Source: Sphingomonas sp. UV9
Lineage (GTDB): Bacteria > Pseudomonadota > Alphaproteobacteria > Sphingomonadales > Sphingomonadaceae
DNA: 64,000 nucleotides
NCBI RefSeq assembly: GCF_004101245.1
Contig: NZ_SCIN01000003.1
Span: 806,001 to 870,000, forward strand
Reading direction: 5' to 3'
The notes beneath the pieces were generated by a model that worked only from the letters and a program-made list of their open reading frames with translations, did no database searches and was not told the DNA's origin. Below are positions 17,504 through 26,341 of this stretch, in pieces (positions within the stretch are counted from its first letter, which is position 1; each line of letters begins with the position of its first letter). A program made the translations under genes and the position numbers.

Positions 17504-17553
17504 TGCCCCCGCGAAGGCGGGGGGGCCAGACTGGGTCCCCGCCTTCGCAGGGA
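17504..17553. repeat. inverted repeat type A between convergent genes
   Basis: GCCCCCGCGAAGGCGGGG, a CCAGACTGGG centre and CCCCGCCTTCGCAGGG form a two-hairpin palindrome. It lies exactly between the ends of the sugar transporter and the CoA-transferase, where it could stop both transcripts. Confidence 0.8.
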
Positions 17554-17560
17554 CACATGC

Positions 17561-18694
17561 CTAGCCGGTAGACCCGAGCATCGGCGCGGCGCGGCCGGTC
17601 GCCAGGTCGGCATCGGAGAAGCGGATCGGCGTGCGCAGGCCGGGGACGGTCGACCCGTCAGGCCTCTCCGCGTCGATCTGCATCCCCCGCGCGACGACCT
17701 GCGGATCCTCGAAAGCCTGTGCGACGGTGTTGATCGGCCCTGCCGGCACCCCCACCGCCTCCAGCCGCGCGAGCAACTCCAGCTTGGGCACCAGAGACGT
17801 CGCCGCTTCGATCCCGGCGAACAGGATGTCCTTGAACGCCAAGCGCCCGGCGTTGGTCGCGAAGCGCGGATCGTCGCGCATCCCGGGCAAGCCCAGCGCA
17901 TCGCAGAAGCGCCGGAACTGGCCGTCATTGCCGACCGCGAGGATGAACCACCCATCGCTCGTCGGGAAAACCGCATACGGACACACGTTCATATGGCCAT
18001 TGCCGACGCGCGTCGGCGACACGCCGCTCGCGAACCAGTTCATCGCCTGGTTCGCGAGCACACCGGTCATCGTGTCGAGCAACGCCATGTCGATGTGCTG
18101 ACCGCGGCCGGTGCGTTCGCGCATCGCCAGCGCCGCCTGGATCGCGATGACCGCATAGAGCCCGGTCATGATGTCAGCGAAGGCGACGCCGATCTTTTGC
18201 GGCGCTCCGTCGGGCTCGCCGGTGAGATCCATGATCCCGCTCATCCCCTGGACGATGAAGTCGTAGCCGGCGCGAGGCGCGTACGGTCCGTCCTGACCAA
18301 AGCCGGTGATCGAGCAATACACCAGCCGCGGGTTGGTTGCCGCGAGCGTGGCGTAGTCGAGCCCGTATTTGGCTAAGCCGCCGACCTTGAAATTCTCGAT
18401 GACGACGTCGGCATCGGCGATCAGCGCGCGGACGGTCGCTTGGCCCTCGGGAGTGGTGAAGTCGGCGACGACCGATCGCTTCCCGCGGTTGGCGGCGTGG
18501 AAATAGGCGGCATCGCGGGTGCCGTCGGGGTTGTCGATGAACGGCGGGCCCCAACTGCGGGTGTCGTCGCCGGCGGGGCTTTCGATCTTGACGACGTCGG
18601 CGCCGAGATCGGCGAGCACCTGCCCCGCCCAGGGGCCGGCGAGGATGCGCGCGAGTTCGACGACCTTCAGGCCGGTGAGGGGGGTATCTTTCAA
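17561..18694 (-). CDS. CaiB/BaiF family (class III) CoA-transferase
   Basis: A 377-aa enzyme that moves CoA between carboxylic acids. The start GLKVVELARILAGPWAGQVLADLGADVVKIE (shortened here to its key GLKVVELARILAGP part) and the catalytic Asp in GVAFADIMTGLYA are typical of class III. The first in-frame start is TTG at 18694, with GGGAGA 6 nt upstream; longer frames read through the type A repeat and give a repeat-encoded Arg-rich tail. It lies 73 nt downstream of glutaryl-CoA dehydrogenase in the same direction, so a succinyl-CoA:glutarate CoA-transferase role is likely. Confidence 0.85.
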   Translation of the reverse strand: MKDTPLTGLKVVELARILAGPWAGQVLADLGADVVKIESPAGDDTRSWGPPFIDNPDGTRDAAYFHAANRGKRSVVADFTTPEGQATVRALIADADVVIENFKVGGLAKYGLDYATLAATNPRLVYCSITGFGQDGPYAPRAGYDFIVQGMSGIMDLTGEPDGAPQKIGVAFADIMTGLYAVIAIQAALAMRERTGRGQHIDMALLDTMTGVLANQAMNWFASGVSPTRVGNGHMNVCPYAVFPTSDGWFILAVGNDGQFRRFCDALGLPGMRDDPRFATNAGRLAFKDILFAGIEAATSLVPKLELLARLEAVGVPAGPINTVAQAFEDPQVVARGMQIDAERPDGSTVPGLRTPIRFSDADLATGRAAPMLGSTG

Positions 18695-18695
18695 C

Positions 18696-18754
18696 CTTGT
18701 TCTCCCGCGAAGGCGGGAGCCCAGTCTGGGTCCCCGCCTTCGCGGGGAAACAAG
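18696..18754. repeat. inverted repeat type A upstream of the CoA-transferase
   Basis: Near-perfect palindrome of 59 bases, CTTGTT...AACAAG at its ends, each arm a hairpin built on CCCGCGAAGGCGGG, with CCCAGTCTGGG at the centre. On the minus strand its last bases supply the Shine-Dalgarno for the TTG start at 18694. Confidence 0.9.
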
Positions 18755-18767
18755 CTTTTGCCGTCGA

Positions 18768-19952
<1,185 letters not shown>

Positions 19953-20030
19953 CGTCATCTCCTTCGTTGACCGCCGACTTCGTGTCTCGGGGGCCGAAAG
20001 TCCACCCCCCACGGCCATGGCGCGCGCGGA

Positions 20031-20357
20031 TTACGCATCGATCAGCGTCAACACCGCGAACGCGACATGCGTCCGGCCGTCGACCGTCTCGACCCGATCG
20101 ACGGCCAGATCCGCCACGAAGTGACCGCGCATCATGAACTCGGCATCGGGCAACGCGTCGATCCACTCTCGAAGACCGGGTACGGGATCGGCGGCGATCG
20201 TCAGCCGGTGCTGCGTGCCGACGAACGTCGCGCTGGCCCAGGGCGTGCACACGATCGACTCGACGTGGATCGTCACGTTCGCCGCGGTCGCGCAGGTCCG
20301 CAGCGCGCGGATCAGCAGCGTGCCGGCATCGGGACCGCGGAGCGCGTCCATCCTCAT
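20031..20357 (-). CDS. unknown 108-aa protein, second gene of an SOS-boxed pair
   Basis: I do not recognise the family. The protein is soluble, with mixed alpha/beta composition and no signal peptide or cysteine motif; one segment, RMDALRGPDAGTLLIRALRTC, resembles an amphipathic helix. Its ATG overlaps the stop of the upstream 58-aa gene as ATGA, so the two are translationally coupled. It ends 78 nt upstream of the gcdH start. Sharing an operon with a small DNA-binding-like protein and facing an S24 repressor suggests a regulatory or damage-response role, which is inference only. Confidence 0.6.
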   Translation of the reverse strand: MRMDALRGPDAGTLLIRALRTCATAANVTIHVESIVCTPWASATFVGTQHRLTIAADPVPGLREWIDALPDAEFMMRGHFVADLAVDRVETVDGRTHVAFAVLTLIDA

Positions 20358-20530
20358 GCCCTGTCCGCCGCGATGAACGACTCGATTCTGGCGACCATCG
20401 GCGCACGCGGCTGGCGACCGCGGCGCAGGTCATGGACCAGCCGCGGATCGCCGACCGACAGCCGCCCGAACTTTGTCATCGGCATGCCGGTCTGCCGCAG
20501 ATATCGATCGATCTTCATGAGAACGGACAT
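20354..20530 (-). CDS. 58-aa helix-turn-helix-like small protein
   Basis: A very short gene starting at the ATG at 20530, with AAGGAG about 6 nt upstream. The product begins MSVLMKIDRYLRQTGM, continues with TKFGRLSVGDPRLVHDLRRG and ends with a helix ARIESFIAA. This arrangement (a helix, a T-x-F-G-R-x-x-x-x-D-P turn, and a basic RRGRQPR stretch) looks like a minimal Cro-type DNA-binding domain that recurs in sphingomonads. Its stop overlaps the next gene's start. It is divergent from the S24 repressor, with palindromic operators and a GTTC-N7-GTTC box between. I am confident it is coding; the DNA-binding role is inferred. Confidence 0.7.
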   Translation of the reverse strand: MSVLMKIDRYLRQTGMPMTKFGRLSVGDPRLVHDLRRGRQPRAPMVARIESFIAADRA

Positions 20531-20583
20531 GGTCGCTCCTTCCGGGTCCTGGCTCGAGTCCTTCGCCCGAGTCCTCGGCCTGT

Positions 20584-20598
20584 GTTCCTGATCTGTTC
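20584..20598. promoter_or_regulatory. LexA-type SOS box (GTTC-N7-GTTC)
   Basis: GTTCCTGATCTGTTC matches the direct-repeat SOS box of alphaproteobacteria exactly. It lies 54 bases before the start of the 58-aa gene and 48 before the S24 gene. Position in a short divergent promoter region supports function; the motif alone can occur by chance a couple of times in a window this long. Confidence 0.55.
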
Positions 20599-20602
20599 TG
20601 CG

Positions 20603-20630
20603 AAATCCTACTTGTCTAGGAAATTTCCTA
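20603..20630. promoter_or_regulatory. palindromic operator cluster of the divergent switch
   Basis: Contains the perfect 14-base palindrome TAGGAAATTTCCTA at 20617-20630 and an overlapping, wider dyad AAATCCTA-N6-TAGGAAATTT at 20603-20626. TTGTCT at 20613-20618 and TAGGGT at 20634-20639 could act as -35/-10 for the S24 gene, which would then be almost leaderless. Likely binding sites for the repressor itself. Confidence 0.5.
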
Positions 20631-20645
20631 CGCTAGGGTCCGGGG

Positions 20646-21278
20646 GTGTCCAGAACCGTATCCGATTCCGATCCGAGACGCGCACTGGCGACGCTTGCTG
20701 CGGCGCGTGGCGACAGTCTGGCCGCGCTGTCGGCGATGCTCGGGCGCAATCCGGCGTATCTCCAGCAATATGTCCAACGCGGCTCGCCCAGATTGCTAGG
20801 CGAACGCGATCGGCGGTTGCTGTCGGACTATCTCGGGGTGAGCGAGATCGTTCTTGGCGCGCCGCCGGCGCGCGCGGCGGGGTTCCGGGTCCCGAAGCTA
20901 GACGTCGCGGCCTCCGCAGGACCAGGCGCACTGGTCGACGGCGAGATCGCGCTCGGCACCGACACTCTGGATCCCGGTCTGGCGCGGCGGTTGGGATTGA
21001 AGGACGGGCAGGCGGCCATCATCCGCGTTCGCGGCAGTTCGATGGAGCCGGGGCTGTTCGACGGGGATCACATCGTGGTCGACACCGCGAACCGGACGCC
21101 GCGCGCGAAGGGCTGCGTTTTCGTGATCCGGATCGACGACGCGGTGATGGTGAAGCGCGTGGCGTCGGTCGATGGGGCGCTGGTGGCAACCAGCGACAAT
21201 CCGGACGCGGCGGCGGTGGCGGAGGGCGCGATCGTCGTGATCGGCCGCGTCGTGTGGCAGATGCGCGAGCCGCGGTAG
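20646..21278 (+). CDS. S24 family (LexA/CI-like) repressor
   Basis: A 210-aa protein with an N-terminal helical DNA-binding-type domain (about 8-70; SLAALSAMLGRNPAYLQQYV) and a C-terminal S24 peptidase domain. The catalytic dyad is Ser132 in GSSMEPGL and Lys170 in VMVKRV. A possible self-cleavage bond is Ala91-Gly92 in an AASAGPG segment about 40 residues before the Ser, as in LexA/CI. The GTG start at 20646 is the first in frame and lacks a strong ribosome site. It faces the 58-aa/108-aa pair across an SOS box and palindromes, so autoregulation and damage-triggered derepression are likely. It is not LexA itself: the N-terminal domain differs. Confidence 0.8.
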   Translation: MSRTVSDSDPRRALATLAAARGDSLAALSAMLGRNPAYLQQYVQRGSPRLLGERDRRLLSDYLGVSEIVLGAPPARAAGFRVPKLDVAASAGPGALVDGEIALGTDTLDPGLARRLGLKDGQAAIIRVRGSSMEPGLFDGDHIVVDTANRTPRAKGCVFVIRIDDAVMVKRVASVDGALVATSDNPDAAAVAEGAIVVIGRVVWQMREPR

Positions 21279-21307
21279 GACGGCGCGCGGCATGTGTTCG
21301 TTGCTTA

Positions 21308-21391
21308 CCTGTTCTCCTACGGACGCAGGAGCCCAGGGTTACGGGCGGTGGCACTCGAGGTCCTAGCCCCCCGCTTTCGCGGGGGAACGGG
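21308..21391. repeat. degraded inverted repeat (type A relative)
   Basis: CTGTTCTCCTACGGACGCAGGAGCCCAG at the left and CCCGCTTTCGCGGGGGAACG at the right resemble the arms of type A, with an insertion and several mismatches. It separates convergent genes (S24 repressor and SDR). Confidence 0.5.
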
Positions 21392-21395
21392 AGGC

Positions 21396-22310
21396 TCAGC
21401 GGCCCTGAAGCTTGCCCAGGATACTCATCGACTGTTCCGAGCCCGATTGTGGCACGATCTCGCCCGTGCGGTCGATGATCGCGTCCCAGTTTGCGGCGAC
21501 GCCTTCGACCGACAGATCGTCACCCGTCAGCAAGGTGCCCTGCGTCAGCGTCACATAGGCCGCCTGGAACACGCCGGCACCGGCGCCGACGATCATGTTG
21601 GTCGGCGCGTCCTCCGAGACGAGGAACACCGCGGCGGGGGCAACCTTGTCGGGGGAGAAGGCCTTGAACGCTTCCTCGGGGAAGATGTCCTGCGTCATGC
21701 GCGTGCCTGCGGTCGGGGCGATCGTGTTGACCTTGATGTTGTTCTTCGCACCCTCGATCGCGAGCGTCTTGGTCAGTCCGGCGAGGCCGAGCTTGGCGGC
21801 GCCGTAGTTCGCCTGGCCGAAATTGCCGTAGAGCCCCGTCGACGACGCGGTCATCAGGATGCGGCCGTAATTCTGCCCGCGCATCGTGTCCCACACGGCC
21901 TTGGTGGCGTTCGCCGAGCCATTGAGGTGGACGTCGACGACGAACTTGAAGTCGGCGGGCTCCATCTTGGCGAAGCTTTTGTCGCGCAACACGCCGGCAT
22001 TGTTGATCAGGATGTGGACGCCGCCCCATTTCTCGGTGGCATGGGCGACCATCTCGACCATCTGGTCGTAATCGGTGACGCTGCCACTGTTCGCCATCGC
22101 CTCGCCGCCGGCTGCTTCGATTTCCTCGACGACTTTCAGTGCGGCGTCGGAATGGCCGGTGCCATCGCGCGAGGCGCCGAGATCGTTGACGACCACCTTC
22201 GCGCCGCGACGGGCGAGTTCGAGCGCATATTCGCGGCCGAGGCCACCGCCGGCGCCGGTGACGATCGCAACGCGGCCTTCGAAGGATATAGATCCAAAGG
22301 TTTCAGACAT
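21396..22310 (-). CDS. SDR oxidoreductase, (3R)-hydroxyacyl-CoA dehydrogenase-like
   Basis: A 304-aa NAD(P)-dependent dehydrogenase. The nucleotide motif is TGAGGGLG (19-26), the structural motif is NNAG, and the active site is Ser with YGAAK. The segment VVVNDLGASRDGTG and the overall length match the dehydrogenase domain of peroxisomal multifunctional enzyme type 2 (17-beta-HSD4), so a 3-hydroxyacyl-CoA substrate is likely. The C-terminal 60 residues are the extension normal in that branch. A hairpin lies directly against the start codon. Gene stands alone. Confidence 0.85.
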   Translation of the reverse strand: MSETFGSISFEGRVAIVTGAGGGLGREYALELARRGAKVVVNDLGASRDGTGHSDAALKVVEEIEAAGGEAMANSGSVTDYDQMVEMVAHATEKWGGVHILINNAGVLRDKSFAKMEPADFKFVVDVHLNGSANATKAVWDTMRGQNYGRILMTASSTGLYGNFGQANYGAAKLGLAGLTKTLAIEGAKNNIKVNTIAPTAGTRMTQDIFPEEAFKAFSPDKVAPAAVFLVSEDAPTNMIVGAGAGVFQAAYVTLTQGTLLTGDDLSVEGVAANWDAIIDRTGEIVPQSGSEQSMSILGKLQGR

Positions 22311-22349
22311 GGAAAAGGCGCCCCTCTCTTATAGTTGGAGCGCCTTTCC
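22311..22349 (-). terminator. hairpin between the ADPAM-repeat gene and the SDR start
   Basis: GGAAAAGGCGCCC pairs imperfectly with GGAGCGCCTTTCC. In the minus direction it ends CCTTTTCC immediately before the SDR ATG at 22310. It can be read as a terminator for the gene at 22407-22751 or as leader structure of the SDR mRNA; the GAGAGG that could be the SDR ribosome site lies in its loop. Confidence 0.45.
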
Positions 22350-22406
22350 TAGAACGTAAAGCGGAAGGTGCAAGCGGCGGATCATACCACCGCCGCACCG
22401 TTCAGA

Positions 22407-22751
22407 TTACTTGCCGCCGCGGTTGCGGCAGCCGTCCGTGACCGTCTTCGAGCAGACCGGATATTCGGCCGGTGCTGGCGTCGGCGGGGTTACCGTTGGC
22501 TGACCGAACGTCACGCCACCCGCGGGTGCCGCCATCGGTGCGGCTGGCGGTGCCATCGGCGCTGCCGACGGGTCGGCGGGTGCCATTGCCGGATCTGCGG
22601 GCGGTGCCGGCATTGCGGGGTCGGCCGGCGCAGTCTGCATGGCCGGATCGGCGGGAGCCGCCTGCATCGCGGGGTCAGCAGGCGCTGGCGTGGTCTGTGC
22701 GATCACGGGCGTCGCGAGGAAAGCTGCGGCGGCGAGAAGAATGGTCTTCAT
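22407..22751 (-). CDS. small secreted Pro/Ala-rich protein with ADPAM repeats
   Basis: A 114-aa product. Residues 1-19 are a signal peptide ending VIAQ. The middle is made of about five APADPAMQ/A-type repeats followed by PAAPMAAP stretches, expected to be extended and unstructured. The C-terminus, EYPVCSKTVTDGCRNRGGK, carries two Cys and a basic tail and is the part most likely to be functional. Such proteins recur in sphingomonads without assigned role. The gene lies between an SDR and phoB on the same strand; it could be co-transcribed with the pho operon, since the gap to phoB is 116 bases. Confidence 0.65.
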   Translation of the reverse strand: MKTILLAAAAFLATPVIAQTTPAPADPAMQAAPADPAMQTAPADPAMPAPPADPAMAPADPSAAPMAPPAAPMAAPAGGVTFGQPTVTPPTPAPAEYPVCSKTVTDGCRNRGGK

Positions 22752-22867
22752 ACGAATCTCCTAAATGGGTGCACCATTTTGGTAGCGCGACGTCTGAACG
22801 CACTAAGTCGTGCTTGGGTCCTTCGTTTCGCATCCGATTCCATTCGCCCTGTCGCGGGACGGAGTCT

Positions 22868-23560
22868 TTATCCGCCCGTATCGAGCGAATAGCCGGCCGA
22901 ACGGACGGTGCGGATGATGTCCGGACGCTCGCCCACGTTGATCGCCTTGCGCAGACGCCGGATGTGGACGTCGACCGTGCGGCTCTCGATATCGGAGTCG
23001 TGGCCCCATACCGCGTCGAGCAGTCGCTCGCGCGAGAACACCCAGCCCGGATGCTCGAGGAAATGCTTGAGCAGGCGGAATTCGGTCGGTCCGAGCGACA
23101 CGACCTCGCCCGAGCGGCGGACCTTGTGGCCGACCGTGTCCATCTCGATGTCGGCGTAGCTGAGCGCCTCACCAGCGAGGGCAGGGCGGACGCGGCGCAA
23201 CACCGCGCCGACGCGGGCGACGAGTTCGCGCGGCGAGAAGGGCTTGGTCACGTAGTCGTCCGCACCGGTTTCGAGCCCGCGGACCCGGTCTTCTTCCTCA
23301 CCGCGTGCGGTCAGCATGATGATCGGCACGTTCTGCGTCTCGGGTGCGCGGCGCAGGCGACGGCAGACCTCGATCCCCGACAGCCCCTCGACCATCCAGT
23401 CGAGCAGGACGATATCGGGCACCTTCTCCTTGGCGAGCAGCAAAGCTTCCTCGCCGTCGGGAGTGTGCGCGATCTCGAAATCCTCGCGCTTGAAATGCCA
23501 GACCAGCAATTCGGCGAGGGCGGCGTCGTCCTCGACCAGCAGCATTTTCGCGCGTGCCAT
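22868..23560 (-). CDS. phoB: phosphate regulon response regulator PhoB
   Basis: A 230-aa OmpR/PhoB-type regulator. The receiver domain has the acidic pair E10-D11-D12, phosphoacceptor Asp54 (VLLDWM) and the conserved Lys in VTKPFSP. The winged-helix DNA-binding domain follows (about 130-228; GPTEFRLLKHFLEHPG, SRERLLDAVWG, VDVHIRRLRKAI). Its ATG overlaps the phoU stop by 1 nt (TAATG). It is the last gene of the phoR-pstSCAB-phoU-phoB block and should bind the PHO box at 29028-29060. Confidence 0.95.
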   Translation of the reverse strand: MARAKMLLVEDDAALAELLVWHFKREDFEIAHTPDGEEALLLAKEKVPDIVLLDWMVEGLSGIEVCRRLRRAPETQNVPIIMLTARGEEEDRVRGLETGADDYVTKPFSPRELVARVGAVLRRVRPALAGEALSYADIEMDTVGHKVRRSGEVVSLGPTEFRLLKHFLEHPGWVFSRERLLDAVWGHDSDIESRTVDVHIRRLRKAINVGERPDIIRTVRSAGYSLDTGG

Positions 23561-24249
23561 TATGCTTGCTCCTGCTTGATGCCGCGTTCGCGGTCGACCA
23601 TCTGCGTGCCGGTCGCGGCGAAATACACCATCTCGGCGACGTTGGTCGCGTGATCGCCAATCCGTTCGAGGTTTTTGGCGACGAACAGCAGGTGGGCGAC
23701 CTGGCCGATCGTCCGCGGATTCTCGACCATGTAGGTCACGAGCGTGCGGAAGATGCTGTCGTAGAAATCGTCCAGCGCATTGTCGCTCTCGACCACGCGG
23801 ACGGCTTCCTCGGCATCGCGCGCGGCGAACGCGTCGAGCACGTCGTGGACCATCTCGCTCGCCATCCGGCCCATCGCGGGCAGGATCGAGATCGGCTCGA
23901 TCCGGTGTTCGCTCTCGATCATCGGCACGCGCTTGGCGATGTTCTTGGCGTAATCGCCGATCCGCTCGACGACGCCGGCGATCTTCAGCGCGGCGACGAC
24001 CTCGCGCAGGTCGACTGCCATCGGTGCGCGCAACGCGATGATCCGCACCGCGAGGCGCTCGACCTCCGCCTCGATCATGTCGATCTGCTTGTCGGCCGCG
24101 CGCACCTGTTCGGCGAGCGCGAGATCGTTGCGTTGCAGCGCCTGCATCGCCTTGTCGATCGCGTCCTCGGCGAGCCCGCCCATCTGCGAGATCAACCCGC
24201 GCAGCTCGCCGATATCGTTGTCGAAGGCCTTGACCGTATGCGTGTTCAT
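23560..24249 (-). CDS. phoU: phosphate signalling protein PhoU
   Basis: A 229-aa all-helical protein made of two PhoU repeats. The metal-binding-type acidic segments are visible as VVERIGDYAKNIAKR in the first repeat and NLERIGDHATNVAEM in the second. It links the Pst transporter to PhoR and keeps the regulon off when phosphate is plentiful. The ATG at 24249 is 14 nt after the pstB stop; the stop overlaps phoB. The longer open frame upstream is the pstB gene in another frame. Confidence 0.95.
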   Translation of the reverse strand: MNTHTVKAFDNDIGELRGLISQMGGLAEDAIDKAMQALQRNDLALAEQVRAADKQIDMIEAEVERLAVRIIALRAPMAVDLREVVAALKIAGVVERIGDYAKNIAKRVPMIESEHRIEPISILPAMGRMASEMVHDVLDAFAARDAEEAVRVVESDNALDDFYDSIFRTLVTYMVENPRTIGQVAHLLFVAKNLERIGDHATNVAEMVYFAATGTQMVDRERGIKQEQA

Positions 24250-24263
24250 GCGTGGTCCTCCAC

Positions 24264-25046
24264 TCAGCCGTAGCGGCCGGTGATGTAATCCTTGGTCCGC
24301 TCTTCGCGGGGATTGGTGAAGATGTCGGAGGTGTTGCCGTATTCGACCAGCGTGCCGAGGTGGAAGAACGCGGTCTTCTGGCTGACGCGCGCGGCCTGCT
24401 GCATGTTGTGCGTGACGATCACCATCGCATAGCGGCCGCGCAGTTCGTGGATCAGCTCCTCGATCTTGGCGGTCGCGATCGGATCGAGTGCCGAACACGG
24501 TTCGTCCATCAGGATGACTTCGGGATCGACCGCGATCGCGCGGGCGATGCACAGCCGCTGCTGCTGGCCGCCCGACAACGCGGTGCCGCTGTCGGTCAGC
24601 CGGTCCTTGACCTCGTCCCACAGGCCCGCTCGGCGCAGCGACTTCTCGACGATCCGGTCGAGATCGGCCTTCGCGCCCGCCAGCCCGTGGATGCGCGGGC
24701 CGTAGGCGACGTTCTCGTAGATCGACTTCGGGAACGGGTTCGGCTTCTGGAATACCATGCCGACGCGGGCGCGGAGCTGCACCACGTCCATGTCAGGGGA
24801 ATAGATATCCTGGCCGTCGAGCTTGATCTCGCCGGTCACGCGCGCGCTGGCAACAGTGTCGTTCATGCGGTTGAGCGTGCGCAGGAAGGTCGACTTGCCG
24901 CAGCCCGACGGACCGATGAACGCGACCACCTCGTCCTGGTCGACGTCGATCGACACGTTATCGATCGCCAGCTTGCTGCCGTACGCGACGGAGACGTTGC
25001 GCGCGGTCATTTTCAGGACCGGCGTCTTCGGTTTGGAATTCATCAC
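24264..25046 (-). CDS. pstB: phosphate ABC transporter ATP-binding protein PstB
   Basis: A 260-aa ATPase. Walker A is GPSGCGKS at 45-52, the signature is [14 protein letters not shown], and Walker B is [14 protein letters not shown]. The PstB-specific stretches TLNRMND and [12 protein letters not shown] are present. It overlaps the pstA stop by 4 nt. It powers high-affinity phosphate uptake with PstSCA. Confidence 0.96.
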   Translation of the reverse strand: MMNSKPKTPVLKMTARNVSVAYGSKLAIDNVSIDVDQDEVVAFIGPSGCGKSTFLRTLNRMNDTVASARVTGEIKLDGQDIYSPDMDVVQLRARVGMVFQKPNPFPKSIYENVAYGPRIHGLAGAKADLDRIVEKSLRRAGLWDEVKDRLTDSGTALSGGQQQRLCIARAIAVDPEVILMDEPCSALDPIATAKIEELIHELRGRYAMVIVTHNMQQAARVSQKTAFFHLGTLVEYGNTSDIFTNPREERTKDYITGRYG

Positions 25047-26341
25047 CAGCGTGTCTCGAATCGGTTACGGAGGTAGATCGCGACGCCGTTCATCGCGAGC
25101 AGGAAGACGAGCAGGACGATGATCGCGGCGGACGTCTTCTCGACGAAGCCGCGGCTGACCTGGTCGGACCATAGGAAGATCTGCACCGGCAGCACGGTCG
25201 CCGGATCGTTCAGGCCCGAGGGCGGCGCGGCGATGAACGCGCGCATGCCGATCATCAGCAGCGGCGCGGTCTCGCCCAGCGCGCGCGCCATGCCGATGAT
25301 CGTGCCGGTGAGGATGCCGGGCAGCGCGAGCGGCAGGACGTGGTGGAACACGACCTGGACCGGCGATGCGCCAACGCCGAGGGCTGCATCGCGGATCGAC
25401 GGCGGTACTGCCTTGATCGCGTTGCGTCCGGCGATCACGATCACCGGCATCGTCATCAACGCGAGCGTTAGCCCACCGACGATGGGGGCGGAGCGCGGCA
25501 TGCCGAACGTGCCGAGGAACACCGCGAGCCCGAGCAGGCCGAAGATGATCGAGGGGACCGCCGCGAGGTTGTTGATCGACACCTCGATCAGGTCGGTCCA
25601 GCGGTTCTTCGGCGCATATTCCTCGAGATACAGCGCCGAGAGCACGCCGATCGGGAAGGCGAGCAACAGCGTGACGATCATCGTCAACAACGATCCCTTG
25701 AACGCACCCCAGATGCCGACGCGGGTGGCGTCGGTCGAATCGGCGGATGTCAGGAAGCCGGTGTTGAACCCGCGCGACAGCACGCCGCGCGCGGTCAGGC
25801 GCGCATAGATCGCCTCGGCTTCGTTCGTGCCGACACCCTTGGCGGCGATGTCGATCGGGCTCGACACGGGCACCTCGAACACGGTCTTGCGCTGGAGCAG
25901 CGACGGATCGGCCTTGATCGCGTCGCGCACCACCGCCCAGGCGCCGTCGGACAACAGGTCTGCGCCATCCTTGCCGTAGGCGGTGCTCGCGGCGGCCAGG
26001 ACGGTGCCTTCGAGACCGGCGCCAGCGAGCGCGAGATCGGCGCCGCGTCCGGCCAGCCGCGCGGGCTCGATCGGCAGCTTCGCGGCGGCGAGATCGACCG
26101 GGAGCGCGACGCGCGTCTCGACAAAGCCGCTCGCGCCCTGGCTGAGCATCGAGAACAGCAGGAAGGCGAGGAAGGCGGCGGACAGCCATACCGCGGCGAG
26201 ACCGGCGAAACGGAAGCGGCGCTCGGACGCGTAACGCCGGCGGATGCGCGACTGCATCGCCTGCGTCGTCCAGTCGGTCGGCACGCGGCGCACCGGCTCC
26301 GCGCCGCTGGTCGGCAATGTGGGAACGAGCGTGTCAGTCAT
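25043..26341 (-). CDS. pstA: phosphate ABC transporter permease PstA
   Basis: A 432-aa inner-membrane permease. The N-terminal 60 residues are cytoplasmic, one helix follows (near 45-65), then a periplasmic insertion of about 130 residues, then a core of five helices with the EAA-type loop [26 protein letters not shown]. This is longer than the enteric PstA (about 300 aa), but the insertion is normal in alphaproteobacteria. It overlaps pstC by 8 nt and pstB by 4 nt. Confidence 0.94.
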   Translation of the reverse strand: MTDTLVPTLPTSGAEPVRRVPTDWTTQAMQSRIRRRYASERRFRFAGLAAVWLSAAFLAFLLFSMLSQGASGFVETRVALPVDLAAAKLPIEPARLAGRGADLALAGAGLEGTVLAAASTAYGKDGADLLSDGAWAVVRDAIKADPSLLQRKTVFEVPVSSPIDIAAKGVGTNEAEAIYARLTARGVLSRGFNTGFLTSADSTDATRVGIWGAFKGSLLTMIVTLLLAFPIGVLSALYLEEYAPKNRWTDLIEVSINNLAAVPSIIFGLLGLAVFLGTFGMPRSAPIVGGLTLALMTMPVIVIAGRNAIKAVPPSIRDAALGVGASPVQVVFHHVLPLALPGILTGTIIGMARALGETAPLLMIGMRAFIAAPPSGLNDPATVLPVQIFLWSDQVSRGFVEKTSAAIIVLLVFLLAMNGVAIYLRNRFETRW

